Shown here piece by piece: positions 4,691 to 10,918 of a stretch of DNA of 64,000 nt. The position numbers and the translations under genes are program-made. This stretch comes from a virus: positions 1 to 64,000 of IMG/VR virus record IMGVR_UViG_3300027541_000695; one strand, written 5' to 3'. How positions within the stretch are numbered: the first letter of the stretch is position 1; each line of letters opens with the position of its first letter. Below the pieces are notes generated by a model. It saw nothing but the letters and a program-made list of their open reading frames with translations, had not been told where the DNA came from and searched no databases.

Positions 4691-5143
4691 TTAGAAGCCG
4701 AACTTAGCTTTAAGGTCAGCAGGGAGTGCACTGGTATCGATCTCAACCTTAGGAGTGATCTCCTCGAGTCGCTTATCGATGTAGACTTGGATCTCAGCAA
4801 CCTTATCAGGATCAGTTTGGATGCTCTGCAACTTGCGGAGAGCGGAGATTTGAGGATCAGTCGCGCCGCGCCGTGAGCCAGGATTCTTGGCCTGATACTT
4901 AGTTCCTCCGTTCAGGCGAGTATCCTTGCGAAGCCAGTTATTGAGCAACCCAGAACAGTAGTTCCTAAGTGATTTCTCATCGGGAAGTTCACCAGCATAA
5001 CTGATTCGCTTCGCCTTAAACCCTTCGACCAGAACACTGATCACATCATGTTTTTGATCTCTACTCAGTTCAACCGCACCATCACCAGATACATCGAACA
5101 TTCCAGTGATCGCCTGATACACAGCTTCCTTTTGATTCATCAT
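4691..5143 (-). CDS. Conserved phage protein, paralogue C of a three-copy family, 150 aa
   Basis: Third copy of the family, beginning MMNQKEAVYQAITGMF and sharing all landmarks with copies A and B. Its C-terminus (DTSALPADLKAKFGF) shares a conserved LP-DL-KFGF ending with B. The Shine-Dalgarno CAAGGGAGCAAG matches the leader of copy A, which suggests that leader and gene were duplicated together. It is the first gene of the minus-strand block, facing the divergent region at 5.15-5.45 kb. Confidence 0.85.
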   Translation of the reverse strand: MMNQKEAVYQAITGMFDVSGDGAVELSRDQKHDVISVLVEGFKAKRISYAGELPDEKSLRNYCSGLLNNWLRKDTRLNGGTKYQAKNPGSRRGATDPQISALRKLQSIQTDPDKVAEIQVYIDKRLEEITPKVEIDTSALPADLKAKFGF

Positions 5144-5436
5144 ACCGACTTGCTCCCTTGTTTGTTATGATGACCGACATGATCATCATGCTTATCTATA
5201 TGATCGGTGCATTCAAAATCCCTCTCAGAATTCACCTCTCATAATATCCCTTAGATCGGGGAGGAAAACGGTGCTCCCGAAAACAGGGCCCGGTAACCTC
5301 ACCTTTCAAGGGATCCCTTGGATCGGGACGGGTACACGCCGCGCCATTTTCGCGTACGCGAGCTTTTTCCTATAAAACAAGGCCCGCTACCCTCTCCCCT
5401 AATAGGCAAACACAGGTACCGGTACATTTTTACGGG
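5144..5436. promoter_or_regulatory. Divergent control region with duplicated TTRGATCGGG element
   Basis: No gene is seen. The minus strand at about 5206-5193 carries a variant of the cassette promoter (CGATCATATAGATA) for paralogue C. Two related units occur, at about 5249 and 5307: each has TCCCTT(A/G)GATCGGG and, further on, a GGCCCG(G/C)TA(A/C)CCTC stretch. An AAGGGATCCCTT palindrome and a CGCGTACGCG palindrome are also present. The layout suits a two-way switch between the flanking gene blocks, or an origin; neither is shown. Confidence 0.45.
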
Positions 5437-5442
5437 TATAAT
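5437..5442 (+). promoter_or_regulatory. TATAAT box, leaderless type
   Basis: TATAAT ending seven bases before the ATG at 5450, with no room for a Shine-Dalgarno site. Confidence 0.6.
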
Positions 5443-5449
5443 ATAAAAT

Positions 5450-5677
5450 ATGAAAGATATCCGCTCAAGGCTCAACACAGAAATAAGCGTTTTCAACTTC
5501 ATCGAAAAACAATCCTCAATCCAGTTTGACCGCACCCGCGCCGCCAAATTCAAAAGCCGGTACGCCCTTCTCCGCTCTCTTCTAGATCTAAAGGTTATCA
5601 ACAAGACCCAACTATCCCTATATCTCCTAGATCATCCTAAAAATAAACTTGGAGCAAACTCTAATGCCGATCAATGA
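5450..5677 (+). CDS. Small LxxLxKLxV-core protein 1, 75 aa
   Basis: First member of a run of tiny plus-strand proteins. The core is RYALLRSLLDLKVINKTQL at about residues 37-55; the first 30 residues are polar. There is no Shine-Dalgarno; a TATAAT box abuts the start. It ends inside the next gene. I know no family for it; membership of the array rests on the shared hydrophobic-helix-plus-LK-hydrophobic pattern and on position. Confidence 0.6.
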   Translation: MKDIRSRLNTEISVFNFIEKQSSIQFDRTRAAKFKSRYALLRSLLDLKVINKTQLSLYLLDHPKNKLGANSNADQ

Positions 5678-5798
5678 TTATCCATATAGAGCGCTTATAA
5701 AGCTTCTCTGCAAGCTTAATCTACATTCAGCGTATAAGCAAGCATTACCAAACCCACACGATCCCGACATCTTTGGTACTTCCTGGTTCACGGGGTGA
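5664..5798 (+). CDS. Small LxxLxKLxV-core protein 2, 44 aa
   Basis: Short frame MPINDYPYRALIKLLCKLNL..., overlapping the end of gene 1 by 14 bases. GGAG lies nine bases before the ATG. The core ALIKLLCKLNL fits the array consensus well. The tail is polar and rich in Pro, Asp and aromatic residues. Function unknown. Confidence 0.55.
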   Translation: MPINDYPYRALIKLLCKLNLHSAYKQALPNPHDPDIFGTSWFTG

Positions 5799-5801
5799 CG
5801 T

Positions 5802-5915
5802 ATGTACGAACCTAGGTTTACGCAGAAAGGCATCGATCGAGCCTGGGCCCGCCACAACCTACTCGTTTTATTGATGAAGTTCGGCATTAGAATGCCATAT
5901 TATGATATACGGTAG
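5802..5915 (+). CDS. Small LxxLxKLxV-core protein 3, 37 aa
   Basis: Short frame MYEPRFTQKGIDRAWARHNLL..., with core NLLVLLMKFGIRM. It starts three bases after the stop of gene 2 and overlaps gene 4 by 14 bases, so the genes are packed as if translated together. Function unknown. Confidence 0.5.
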   Translation: MYEPRFTQKGIDRAWARHNLLVLLMKFGIRMPYYDIR

Positions 5916-6087
5916 TCACCACTCAAGTAGGTCAAACTTGTTAAAATTAAAGGTTGCGTTAATACTGCACAAGATGGGCGTCAAACACCCGAACATACAA
6001 GAAGATGTATATAACATAATGGGTATATACGTCAGTAGTTATTATTATTACGATAATAAGCTCGGCGTTTTCTCTTACATACCGTAA
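5902..6087 (+). CDS. Small LxxLxKLxV-core protein 4, 61 aa
   Basis: Core KLKVALILHKMGVKHPN at about residues 15-31, followed by a helical segment and a Tyr-rich tail (SSYYYYDNKLG). Overlaps gene 3. Function unknown. Confidence 0.55.
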   Translation: MIYGSHHSSRSNLLKLKVALILHKMGVKHPNIQEDVYNIMGIYVSSYYYYDNKLGVFSYIP

Positions 6088-6113
6088 GCGCTAGATTACC
6101 TACCCACTTAAGA

Positions 6114-6119
6114 TATAAT
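6114..6119 (+). promoter_or_regulatory. TATAAT box, leaderless type
   Basis: TATAAT ending six bases before the ATG at 6126. Confidence 0.6.
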
Positions 6120-6125
6120 CTAGAT

Positions 6126-6290
6126 ATGACTAGGTCAAGCGATAAGGTTAAGTATATGCGCGTCCATTTTCACAAGAGGGAGTATTACTGGCTCTTGGTT
6201 AAGATGTTAAGCAAACTTAACGTTATAAGCGAGGATAAGTATTTCGCTTTCTTATTTTATATTCCATCAGATATCGAGTTTGACATATGA
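6126..6290 (+). CDS. Small LxxLxKLxV-core protein 5, 54 aa
   Basis: Starts MTRSSDKVKYMRVHFHK; core YWLLVKMLSKLNVISEDKYF at about residues 21-40, one of the clearest matches to the array consensus, then a hydrophobic FAFLFYI stretch. A TATAAT box six bases from the ATG suggests a second leaderless transcript inside the array. The stop overlaps the next start as ATGA. Confidence 0.6.
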   Translation: MTRSSDKVKYMRVHFHKREYYWLLVKMLSKLNVISEDKYFAFLFYIPSDIEFDI

Positions 6291-6481
6291 TTCCGTGTTT
6301 TCCAAAGTTCATCAAGACGATGTCTCGCGATAGGAACTTCGATATACAGTACGTGTGCGCTGTAACGCTCATGACAATGGGCGTTATCACCGATGAGCAG
6401 TTTAAGAAGTTCGTCGTAATGTATATCGCGAATTACGGCGTCGGAACAAGTATGCAAGATGACGCGCACTATGATATATGA
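6287..6481 (+). CDS. Small LxxLxKLxV-core protein 6, 64 aa
   Basis: Core YVCAVTLMTMGVITDEQFKK at about residues 22-41, followed by a hydrophobic helix (FVVMYIANYG). Coupled to gene 5 by an ATGA overlap. Function unknown. Confidence 0.55.
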   Translation: MIPCFPKFIKTMSRDRNFDIQYVCAVTLMTMGVITDEQFKKFVVMYIANYGVGTSMQDDAHYDI

Positions 6482-6665
6482 TGGCTTTCGCAAAAGTTTG
6501 CAAGGTAAACATGGGGATAACGCGCTTGGCTCTTGGCATTGGCTCACTCTTGTTCTTTGGAAACTTGGACTTATGGACAGCGATGAGAGATTAACCATAG
6601 CACTTATGTTGATTGGTAGGTTGCATCAAAGGGATACAAATGAAGACGACGATGAAGCACGGTGA
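6459..6665 (+). CDS. Small LxxLxKLxV-core protein 7, 68 aa
   Basis: Core WLTLVLWKLGLMDSDERLTI, with a Trp-rich lead-in (SWHW) and an acidic tail (TNEDDDEAR). The start could be 6459 or the in-frame ATG at 6471, nearer the previous stop. Overlaps its neighbours on both sides. Confidence 0.5.
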   Translation: MTRTMIYDGFRKSLQGKHGDNALGSWHWLTLVLWKLGLMDSDERLTIALMLIGRLHQRDTNEDDDEAR

Positions 6666-6870
6666 AGACTGTAGATGCCCATATTGTCTAAGATACTCTA
6701 TTCACTTGCTGTACCCTAACGGCGGGATGGATAGTTTATCTTATATAGCTAAGTATAACTTGTGTAGCGTTTTGATGAAGTTGCGCGTAGCATCGCATAA
6801 GAACGTTGACGCGTATATTCGCGCGGCAATATTCGACGAGGTCTTACTGATGACCTCACACTTTTATTGA
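6640..6870 (+). CDS. Small LxxLxKLxV-core protein 8 with CxC-x2-C cluster, 76 aa
   Basis: I placed the start at 6640 because AAAGGGA lies six bases before that ATG; an upstream start at 6613 is possible. An N-terminal EDCRCPYCLRY cluster may bind zinc. The core is YNLCSVLMKLRVASHKNVDAY. Overlaps gene 7. The only array member with a Cys cluster. Confidence 0.55.
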   Translation: MKTTMKHGEDCRCPYCLRYSIHLLYPNGGMDSLSYIAKYNLCSVLMKLRVASHKNVDAYIRAAIFDEVLLMTSHFY

Positions 6871-6871
6871 T

Positions 6872-7018
6872 ATGATTCCAAAAGAGTTAGTAGCATGCGA
6901 TAGGTTAGTGTGGGTACTGTTCCAGATGAGAGCAGTATCTAAGAGTAATTACATGTTGTTTAGGTTCATGTGCAAAAAGAGACTGGATATCTGGATGCAC
7001 CAGACAAATAAGGTATAA
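6872..7018 (+). CDS. Small LxxLxKLxV-core protein 9, 48 aa
   Basis: Frame MIPKELVACDRLVWVLFQMRAV... starts two bases after the previous stop. The core LVWVLFQMRAVSKSNYM keeps the hydrophobic spacing, but the Lys is replaced by Gln. Followed by a Cys and basic segment (FMCKKRLDIW). Unknown function. Confidence 0.5.
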   Translation: MIPKELVACDRLVWVLFQMRAVSKSNYMLFRFMCKKRLDIWMHQTNKV

Positions 7019-7021
7019 TAT

Positions 7022-7093
7022 ATGATGTACGTATATGCACTTAACTTAGTAACTATGCTTGACTTAAACGGGCGGGGGCTCATAGCCAAATAA
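7022..7093 (+). CDS. Possible micro-protein, 23 aa
   Basis: Very short frame MMYVYALNLVTMLDLNGRGLIAK, which keeps the ALNLVTMLDL part of the array core. A TATAAT box lies two bases before the first ATG (five before the second). It may be a truncated array member or chance. Confidence 0.3.
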   Translation: MMYVYALNLVTMLDLNGRGLIAK

Positions 7094-7098
7094 GAACT

Positions 7099-7275
7099 AT
7101 GAGAAACGTTAAGGTCTACGTTGACATGAATGACAAGAGAGATGGATGGATGGCGAGATACATAGTCATGTATGATCTTTTTAGTGTCATGGTAAAGCTT
7201 AAGATAATAAAAGACGTCACTATGGTAGACACTAATGACCACAGCTGGACGCACAGGATAAGATTTGGGCAATGA
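7099..7275 (+). CDS. Small LxxLxKLxV-core protein 10, 58 aa
   Basis: MRNVKVYVDMNDKR...; core MYDLFSVMVKLKIIKDVTM at about residues 24-42. The stop overlaps the next start as ATGA (7272-7275). Unknown function. Confidence 0.55.
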   Translation: MRNVKVYVDMNDKRDGWMARYIVMYDLFSVMVKLKIIKDVTMVDTNDHSWTHRIRFGQ

Positions 7276-7499
7276 ATAGATATATAAGCATATTAAGCTT
7301 GCTGATCGTGGGTTTAGCCGGGGGGTGCGCGAGCGTCGAAATGAACCGATCGCACCATATGTTAAAAGTTTGCTCTATTCAGGGCTGTAATATAGTAAAC
7401 GTGTTCGATAGCTTGTCTTACTGCATAGAGATGAGAGATCAGTTGAGATCTGCTCACAAAGATGTCAGCGCTATATGTGAAGGGTTTAAAGAACCATAA
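7272..7499 (+). CDS. Predicted small lipoprotein, 75 aa
   Basis: The N-terminus MNRYISILSLLIVGLAGGC is a signal peptide ending in a lipobox-like LAGGC, so cleavage and lipid attachment at Cys19 are likely. The mature part has four more Cys (CSIQGC, YC, AIC), which suggests a small disulphide-linked domain outside the inner membrane. It lacks the array core although it lies inside the array, coupled on both sides (ATGA before, TAATG after). It could be an Rz1-like or superinfection-exclusion lipoprotein; no partner spanin is beside it. Function not proven. Confidence 0.6.
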   Translation: MNRYISILSLLIVGLAGGCASVEMNRSHHMLKVCSIQGCNIVNVFDSLSYCIEMRDQLRSAHKDVSAICEGFKEP

Positions 7500-7696
7500 T
7501 GTCGAGCATATACGATCACGACGAGTCGCACAAGCACAAGATACTGATAGCAAGAAGATTAGCTAAATTAGAGGCTAAAGCAGGATTGTTCGCGATCTTG
7601 AAAGCACTCAAGATAAAAGCTGCGACAAAGACAGCTGATCGTTACTGGAACGAGTATATGGCTTTTTTAGGCGATCTGACAAGTAGAGCATACTGA
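7499..7696 (+). CDS. Small LxxLxKLxV-core protein 11, 65 aa
   Basis: Polar His/Lys-rich start, then AGLFAILKALKIKAATKTA as the core at about residues 28-46 and a Trp/Tyr segment (RYWNEYMAFL). Starts within TAATG of the lipoprotein stop. Unknown function. Confidence 0.55.
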   Translation: MSSIYDHDESHKHKILIARRLAKLEAKAGLFAILKALKIKAATKTADRYWNEYMAFLGDLTSRAY

Positions 7697-7697
7697 C

Positions 7698-7907
7698 ATG
7701 GGATTCTATGAAAACATAGACATGTTTCAGGTCATGTCTGCGCTTGATCTTATAGTGATCTTGAGAAAGCTTAATGTAGCAGATGATATATTCTTTGGAA
7801 CGGTATCTGGACGCAACTGGAACACGTATTACACAGATTCGGATAAGTTTGCGTTGATCAAGAAGAGAGCAATTAGATCATCTTCAGGTCATCTCTTTAA
7901 GGTGTAG
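7698..7907 (+). CDS. Small LxxLxKLxV-core protein 12, 69 aa
   Basis: Core ALDLIVILRKLNVADDIFF at about residues 15-33, a textbook match to the array consensus, followed by a polar basic tail. Last gene of the array; its end overlaps the end of the convergent Cys-rich gene by 19 bases. Confidence 0.55.
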   Translation: MGFYENIDMFQVMSALDLIVILRKLNVADDIFFGTVSGRNWNTYYTDSDKFALIKKRAIRSSSGHLFKV

Positions 7908-8125
7908 TTTTTTAGATCTATCTCTTCGTCTATGATGGCATTATGCATTAATACACCTAGTGCTATCTCTAATCTTTGAGGAGGAGTAGGAGGAGATGGA
8001 TTAAGGAACTCTGGTAAACACATGGCCCTAAACGGACACACTTTACACCTAGCCGCCTTAAGACATTGACCGTTAGTCTCCACTATCTCTTCAAGTATAT
8101 TTTTATCATCGCTAGACAAAAGCAT
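7889..8125 (-). CDS. Small Cys-cluster protein, 78 aa (copy 2)
   Basis: Shares with the upstream gene the pattern IL(E)xI(V/I)ExNGxC...C..CP, here EIVETNGQCLKAARCKVCPF then C at AMC: four Cys that could hold a metal or Fe-S cluster. From memory, the NG-C-C-CP pattern is frequent in small phage and bacterial proteins of unknown role. The ATG directly follows the TAA of its neighbour, so the two are one operon. Convergent with the micro-protein array. Confidence 0.65.
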   Translation of the reverse strand: MLLSSDDKNILEEIVETNGQCLKAARCKVCPFRAMCLPEFLNPSPPTPPQRLEIALGVLMHNAIIDEEIDLKNYTLKR

Positions 8126-8389
8126 TTAATTATCTATTATCTTATCTAATTCTAATTGAGCTAATTTTTCTGACGCGGCCCTTTTATATATCTCATCGGC
8201 CTCTTCTTCTGAAAGTCCATCGACCCCTAAAGATTCAACGCAGCTTATAAATCTACCGCTTTCATATCTATCTAACTTAGATAACGGACAAGTACGGCAT
8301 ATACTTATAGTGGCCCATGAAGCACAGCTGCCGTTTTCTTCTATAATTCGTTCGAGAATCTGTTTCTCTGTCATGTTGTCTTTGTCCAT
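8126..8389 (-). CDS. Small Cys-cluster protein, 87 aa (copy 1)
   Basis: Pattern ILERIIEENGSC...ICRTCPLSKL...FISC, related to the next gene. I chose ATG 8389 (MDKDNMTEK) because a start four codons earlier overlaps the TATAAT box at 8400-8405; transcription would begin about four bases from this ATG. The C-terminal half is an acidic helix. Likely metal-binding; role unknown. Diverges from the structural operon. Confidence 0.65.
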   Translation of the reverse strand: MDKDNMTEKQILERIIEENGSCASWATISICRTCPLSKLDRYESGRFISCVESLGVDGLSEEEADEIYKRAASEKLAQLELDKIIDN

Positions 8390-8399
8390 ATATATATAC

Positions 8400-8405
8400 A
8401 TTATA
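8400..8405 (-). promoter_or_regulatory. TATAAT box for the Cys-cluster pair
   Basis: Minus-strand TATAAT ten bases before ATG 8389; divergent from the box at 8435. Confidence 0.5.
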
Positions 8406-8434
8406 AGCTATTTTTTAATTAGTTAACATCGCGG

Positions 8435-8440
8435 TATAAT
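8435..8440 (+). promoter_or_regulatory. TATAAT box, leaderless type
   Basis: GGTATAAT ending six bases before ATG 8447. Heads the long tail-gene block. Confidence 0.6.
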
Positions 8441-8446
8441 TAAAAC

Positions 8447-9265
8447 ATGAGCATGGACAAACCAGGTAATGTATATCCTCCACCAGCGCAAGCGCCGACA
8501 TCTACGCCGTCGCCGATGCCACTTTACATACCAGATCCTAGTATCAAGGGAATAAATTTTGATCAGTTGTTGAACCAGAGAGGAATAAGGTTCGTTCACT
8601 CTAAGGCTGTTCCATGCCCCAATATATTAGATGTAGACAACAATGCTCACTTACCTGACTGTGAGCACTGTGATGACTCAGGCATACTTTACTACGGTGA
8701 GCAGGAAATATGGGGTATCTTTACAGGTAACTCTATAGAGAAAACGTTTGAAGCCCACGGCGTATGGGAAGTGGGAACCGCGGTAGTAACACTACCAACC
8801 GAATATCCTAATGGAGAACAGGCGGACTTTAATACTTACGATAGACTAGTAATACCAGATTTTACTGTAAGAATGTGGGAGATGAAGGAATACGAGGCGA
8901 GACCTAACGGCAGGCAATCTCTTAGATATCCGGTAAAAAAGGTAGAATTTGCTTGTTCGATATCTAACGGCGTAAAAAAGATATATCAACCAGGTGTAGA
9001 CTTTAATATAACTCCCGAAGGCGACATACAGTGGATAGAAGGACAAGAACCTTTTTATGACTCCAACATAGATAGGGGTGAGGCTATAATATGGGCGTTT
9101 TACTCTAATCCTGTATATGTAGTAGTTCAATGTTTAAGAGAACTTAGAATAACACAAGAACTTGTAAATGGGCAAAAAGTTGCAAAAAGACTCCCTCAAC
9201 AGCTTTTAGTGCGCAGAGATTTTATGGTTGGCGCAGGGGAAAAGATAGCAAATTCTCAGGGTTAA
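8447..9265 (+). CDS. Putative neck/connector structural protein with zinc motif, 272 aa
   Basis: The N-terminus is Pro-rich (PPPAQAPTSTPSPMP). Around residues 53-85 there is CPNI..DVDNNAHLPDCEHCDDSG, a pattern C..(H)..C-x2-C that resembles the small zinc module of phage head-tail connector or neck proteins. The rest looks beta-rich. It opens the tail operon, upstream of the tail-completion-like and sheath genes, where neck proteins usually sit. The start is fixed by a TATAAT box six bases upstream, giving a leaderless mRNA. Assignment to the neck is inference from place and pattern. Confidence 0.5.
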   Translation: MSMDKPGNVYPPPAQAPTSTPSPMPLYIPDPSIKGINFDQLLNQRGIRFVHSKAVPCPNILDVDNNAHLPDCEHCDDSGILYYGEQEIWGIFTGNSIEKTFEAHGVWEVGTAVVTLPTEYPNGEQADFNTYDRLVIPDFTVRMWEMKEYEARPNGRQSLRYPVKKVEFACSISNGVKKIYQPGVDFNITPEGDIQWIEGQEPFYDSNIDRGEAIIWAFYSNPVYVVVQCLRELRITQELVNGQKVAKRLPQQLLVRRDFMVGAGEKIANSQG

Positions 9266-9279
9266 CTATAAAATCGAGT

Positions 9280-9285
9280 TATAAT
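9280..9285 (+). promoter_or_regulatory. TATAAT box with leader
   Basis: TATAAT 39 bases before ATG 9325; an AGGAG lies in the leader 13 bases from the start, a long spacing. Confidence 0.5.
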
Positions 9286-9324
9286 GTATACTGTACAACG
9301 GATCACAGGAGATAATCTTTAATT

Positions 9325-10917
9325 ATGCCACATGCGGTTTCACGCAGACAGTATAGAATGATGCAAGCTATTCTTCATGGCAAGAAGGTAGATCAAGGAT
9401 CTCGTGGTCGTCCTCCTAAAGAAGTAGCGAGAAAATACATAGAAGCAACAGGCAGTGCTAAAGATCTTCCAGAGCAAAGCGGAGAAGATAGAGGCGGAAG
9501 CTGGACAGACAAGCATCACGCTAAACATCATAAGAAGGAATCTAAGAAGCACGGCGGCAAAGAATCTTCTAAGGGCAAAGAACATAGATCTAAATCTGCT
9601 CACCATCTTAAAGAGCATAGAAAAAAATTAAAGAAAGCGTTTGAAGAGTTTTATAAGGGCAGAGGAAGAGCTGTGGCAACCCTTATAATAAATTCTGAAA
9701 ATAAGGTATTATTAGGCAAACATAACTCGGGCAAACTCGCTTTTCCTGGTGGTCATTTAGAACCAAACGAAGGTTTTGAAGACGCTGCGCTTAGAGAAAT
9801 GCACGAAGAGGCCGGAGTGTTAGGCAGAATAACGTCTGAGATATACAGGGGTTCCATCGAAGGTAATGAAACCGTAGTGTATCTTGCTGAGATTGCTAAG
9901 GGTAAACCTAAAGATACTACATCTGACGACGGCAAAGAAAAGATGTCGAGCTGGAAATGGTATGACATATCTGATATACCATGGGACAAATTACGAAATT
10001 GCTGTTTAAAGCCCCTTAAACAATTTATCGATCAAAAGCTCGGCAAGTCCTTAGAAGGCTTAGTGGCGTTAGAAAAATTAGAGAAGAACATAATACGTCA
10101 AAGAGGCGATGCAGTATTCGAAGTATCACACGGCGACGCACTAAAGATAGTTGGCAACGGTGTCTTTAGAGCTCTTAAGAAAGCCGTAGAAGACATGGAA
10201 GATGAAGATTTTAAAGATCTTAAGTTTGACAGCCATGTTATATCCATAAGAAAACACATGAACGATGTGTATTCTGGTCGCGTATCTGACGGACATAAAG
10301 TTGTATATCAATTTACTAACAAATCCCTTCCTGAGCTCGCTGTAGCTCTTATGAGCATATTCGAATGGTATCTTCCTGAAGATGAAAAAGAACTAGAGCT
10401 GCTTGACGATAAATCACTTTCAGATGATGCGATAGAAGGTGGCTTAAATGAGCTTATCGATAATTACAAAAAACACAACATAGGTAACATCTACGAAGAG
10501 ATGGAAACAATACGTCAGCAGCTTAGAAATGGCGTAGCAGTAGATTTACAGCAGGTTGAAACTAAGATATTAAAGCTTTTTGATAAACTAGAAAATGTTG
10601 TACACGAAGCCGCAGGAAAACACAATAAGTTGTGTCAAGCGGTTGGAAAAGATCTTGACGAGCTTGAGAGAAAACTTAGAGCACTTCAAGAAAAAATAGA
10701 CAACGATAATAAAAAACCAGATAAAATAGAAGCCGTATCATCAAACCTATCTAATCAAGATAAGGTTCATAGCGATTTCTATTCTTATTTGACGAAACCA
10801 AGAATCGAAATAATGCCCAACGGAAAGATAACTATTTCCTTTGGCGGAGATTGGCAAGACTTAGAAAAAGAAAATTTTCTTAAGGACATGAAGGCCAAAG
10901 TAGTTAACAAAAAATAA
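9325..10917 (+). CDS. Nudix hydrolase fused to long helical virion-type protein, 530 aa
   Basis: Three parts are visible. Residues 1-45 (SRRQYRMMQAILHGKK, GRPPKEVARKYI) resemble the short RQ-x-MQAI-GK ... PKEVA motif often seen in phage structural proteins; a Lys/His-rich linker follows. Residues about 115-240 form a Nudix domain with a complete Nudix box (GHLEPNEGFEDAALREMHEE, then AGV), so hydrolysis of a nucleoside-diphosphate-linked substrate is expected. Residues 255-360 form an unassigned domain, and 370-530 are coiled coil with a beta tail. A Nudix domain inside a tail operon is unusual. It could be carried in the virion or act on capped RNA or nucleotides. Confidence 0.65.
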   Translation: MPHAVSRRQYRMMQAILHGKKVDQGSRGRPPKEVARKYIEATGSAKDLPEQSGEDRGGSWTDKHHAKHHKKESKKHGGKESSKGKEHRSKSAHHLKEHRKKLKKAFEEFYKGRGRAVATLIINSENKVLLGKHNSGKLAFPGGHLEPNEGFEDAALREMHEEAGVLGRITSEIYRGSIEGNETVVYLAEIAKGKPKDTTSDDGKEKMSSWKWYDISDIPWDKLRNCCLKPLKQFIDQKLGKSLEGLVALEKLEKNIIRQRGDAVFEVSHGDALKIVGNGVFRALKKAVEDMEDEDFKDLKFDSHVISIRKHMNDVYSGRVSDGHKVVYQFTNKSLPELAVALMSIFEWYLPEDEKELELLDDKSLSDDAIEGGLNELIDNYKKHNIGNIYEEMETIRQQLRNGVAVDLQQVETKILKLFDKLENVVHEAAGKHNKLCQAVGKDLDELERKLRALQEKIDNDNKKPDKIEAVSSNLSNQDKVHSDFYSYLTKPRIEIMPNGKITISFGGDWQDLEKENFLKDMKAKVVNKK

Positions 10918-10918
10918 A

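Noticed and set aside
6949-7272. Minus-strand 107-codon frame in the micro-protein array
   Set aside because: It lies opposite three coupled plus-strand frames and has no ribosome site or promoter box.
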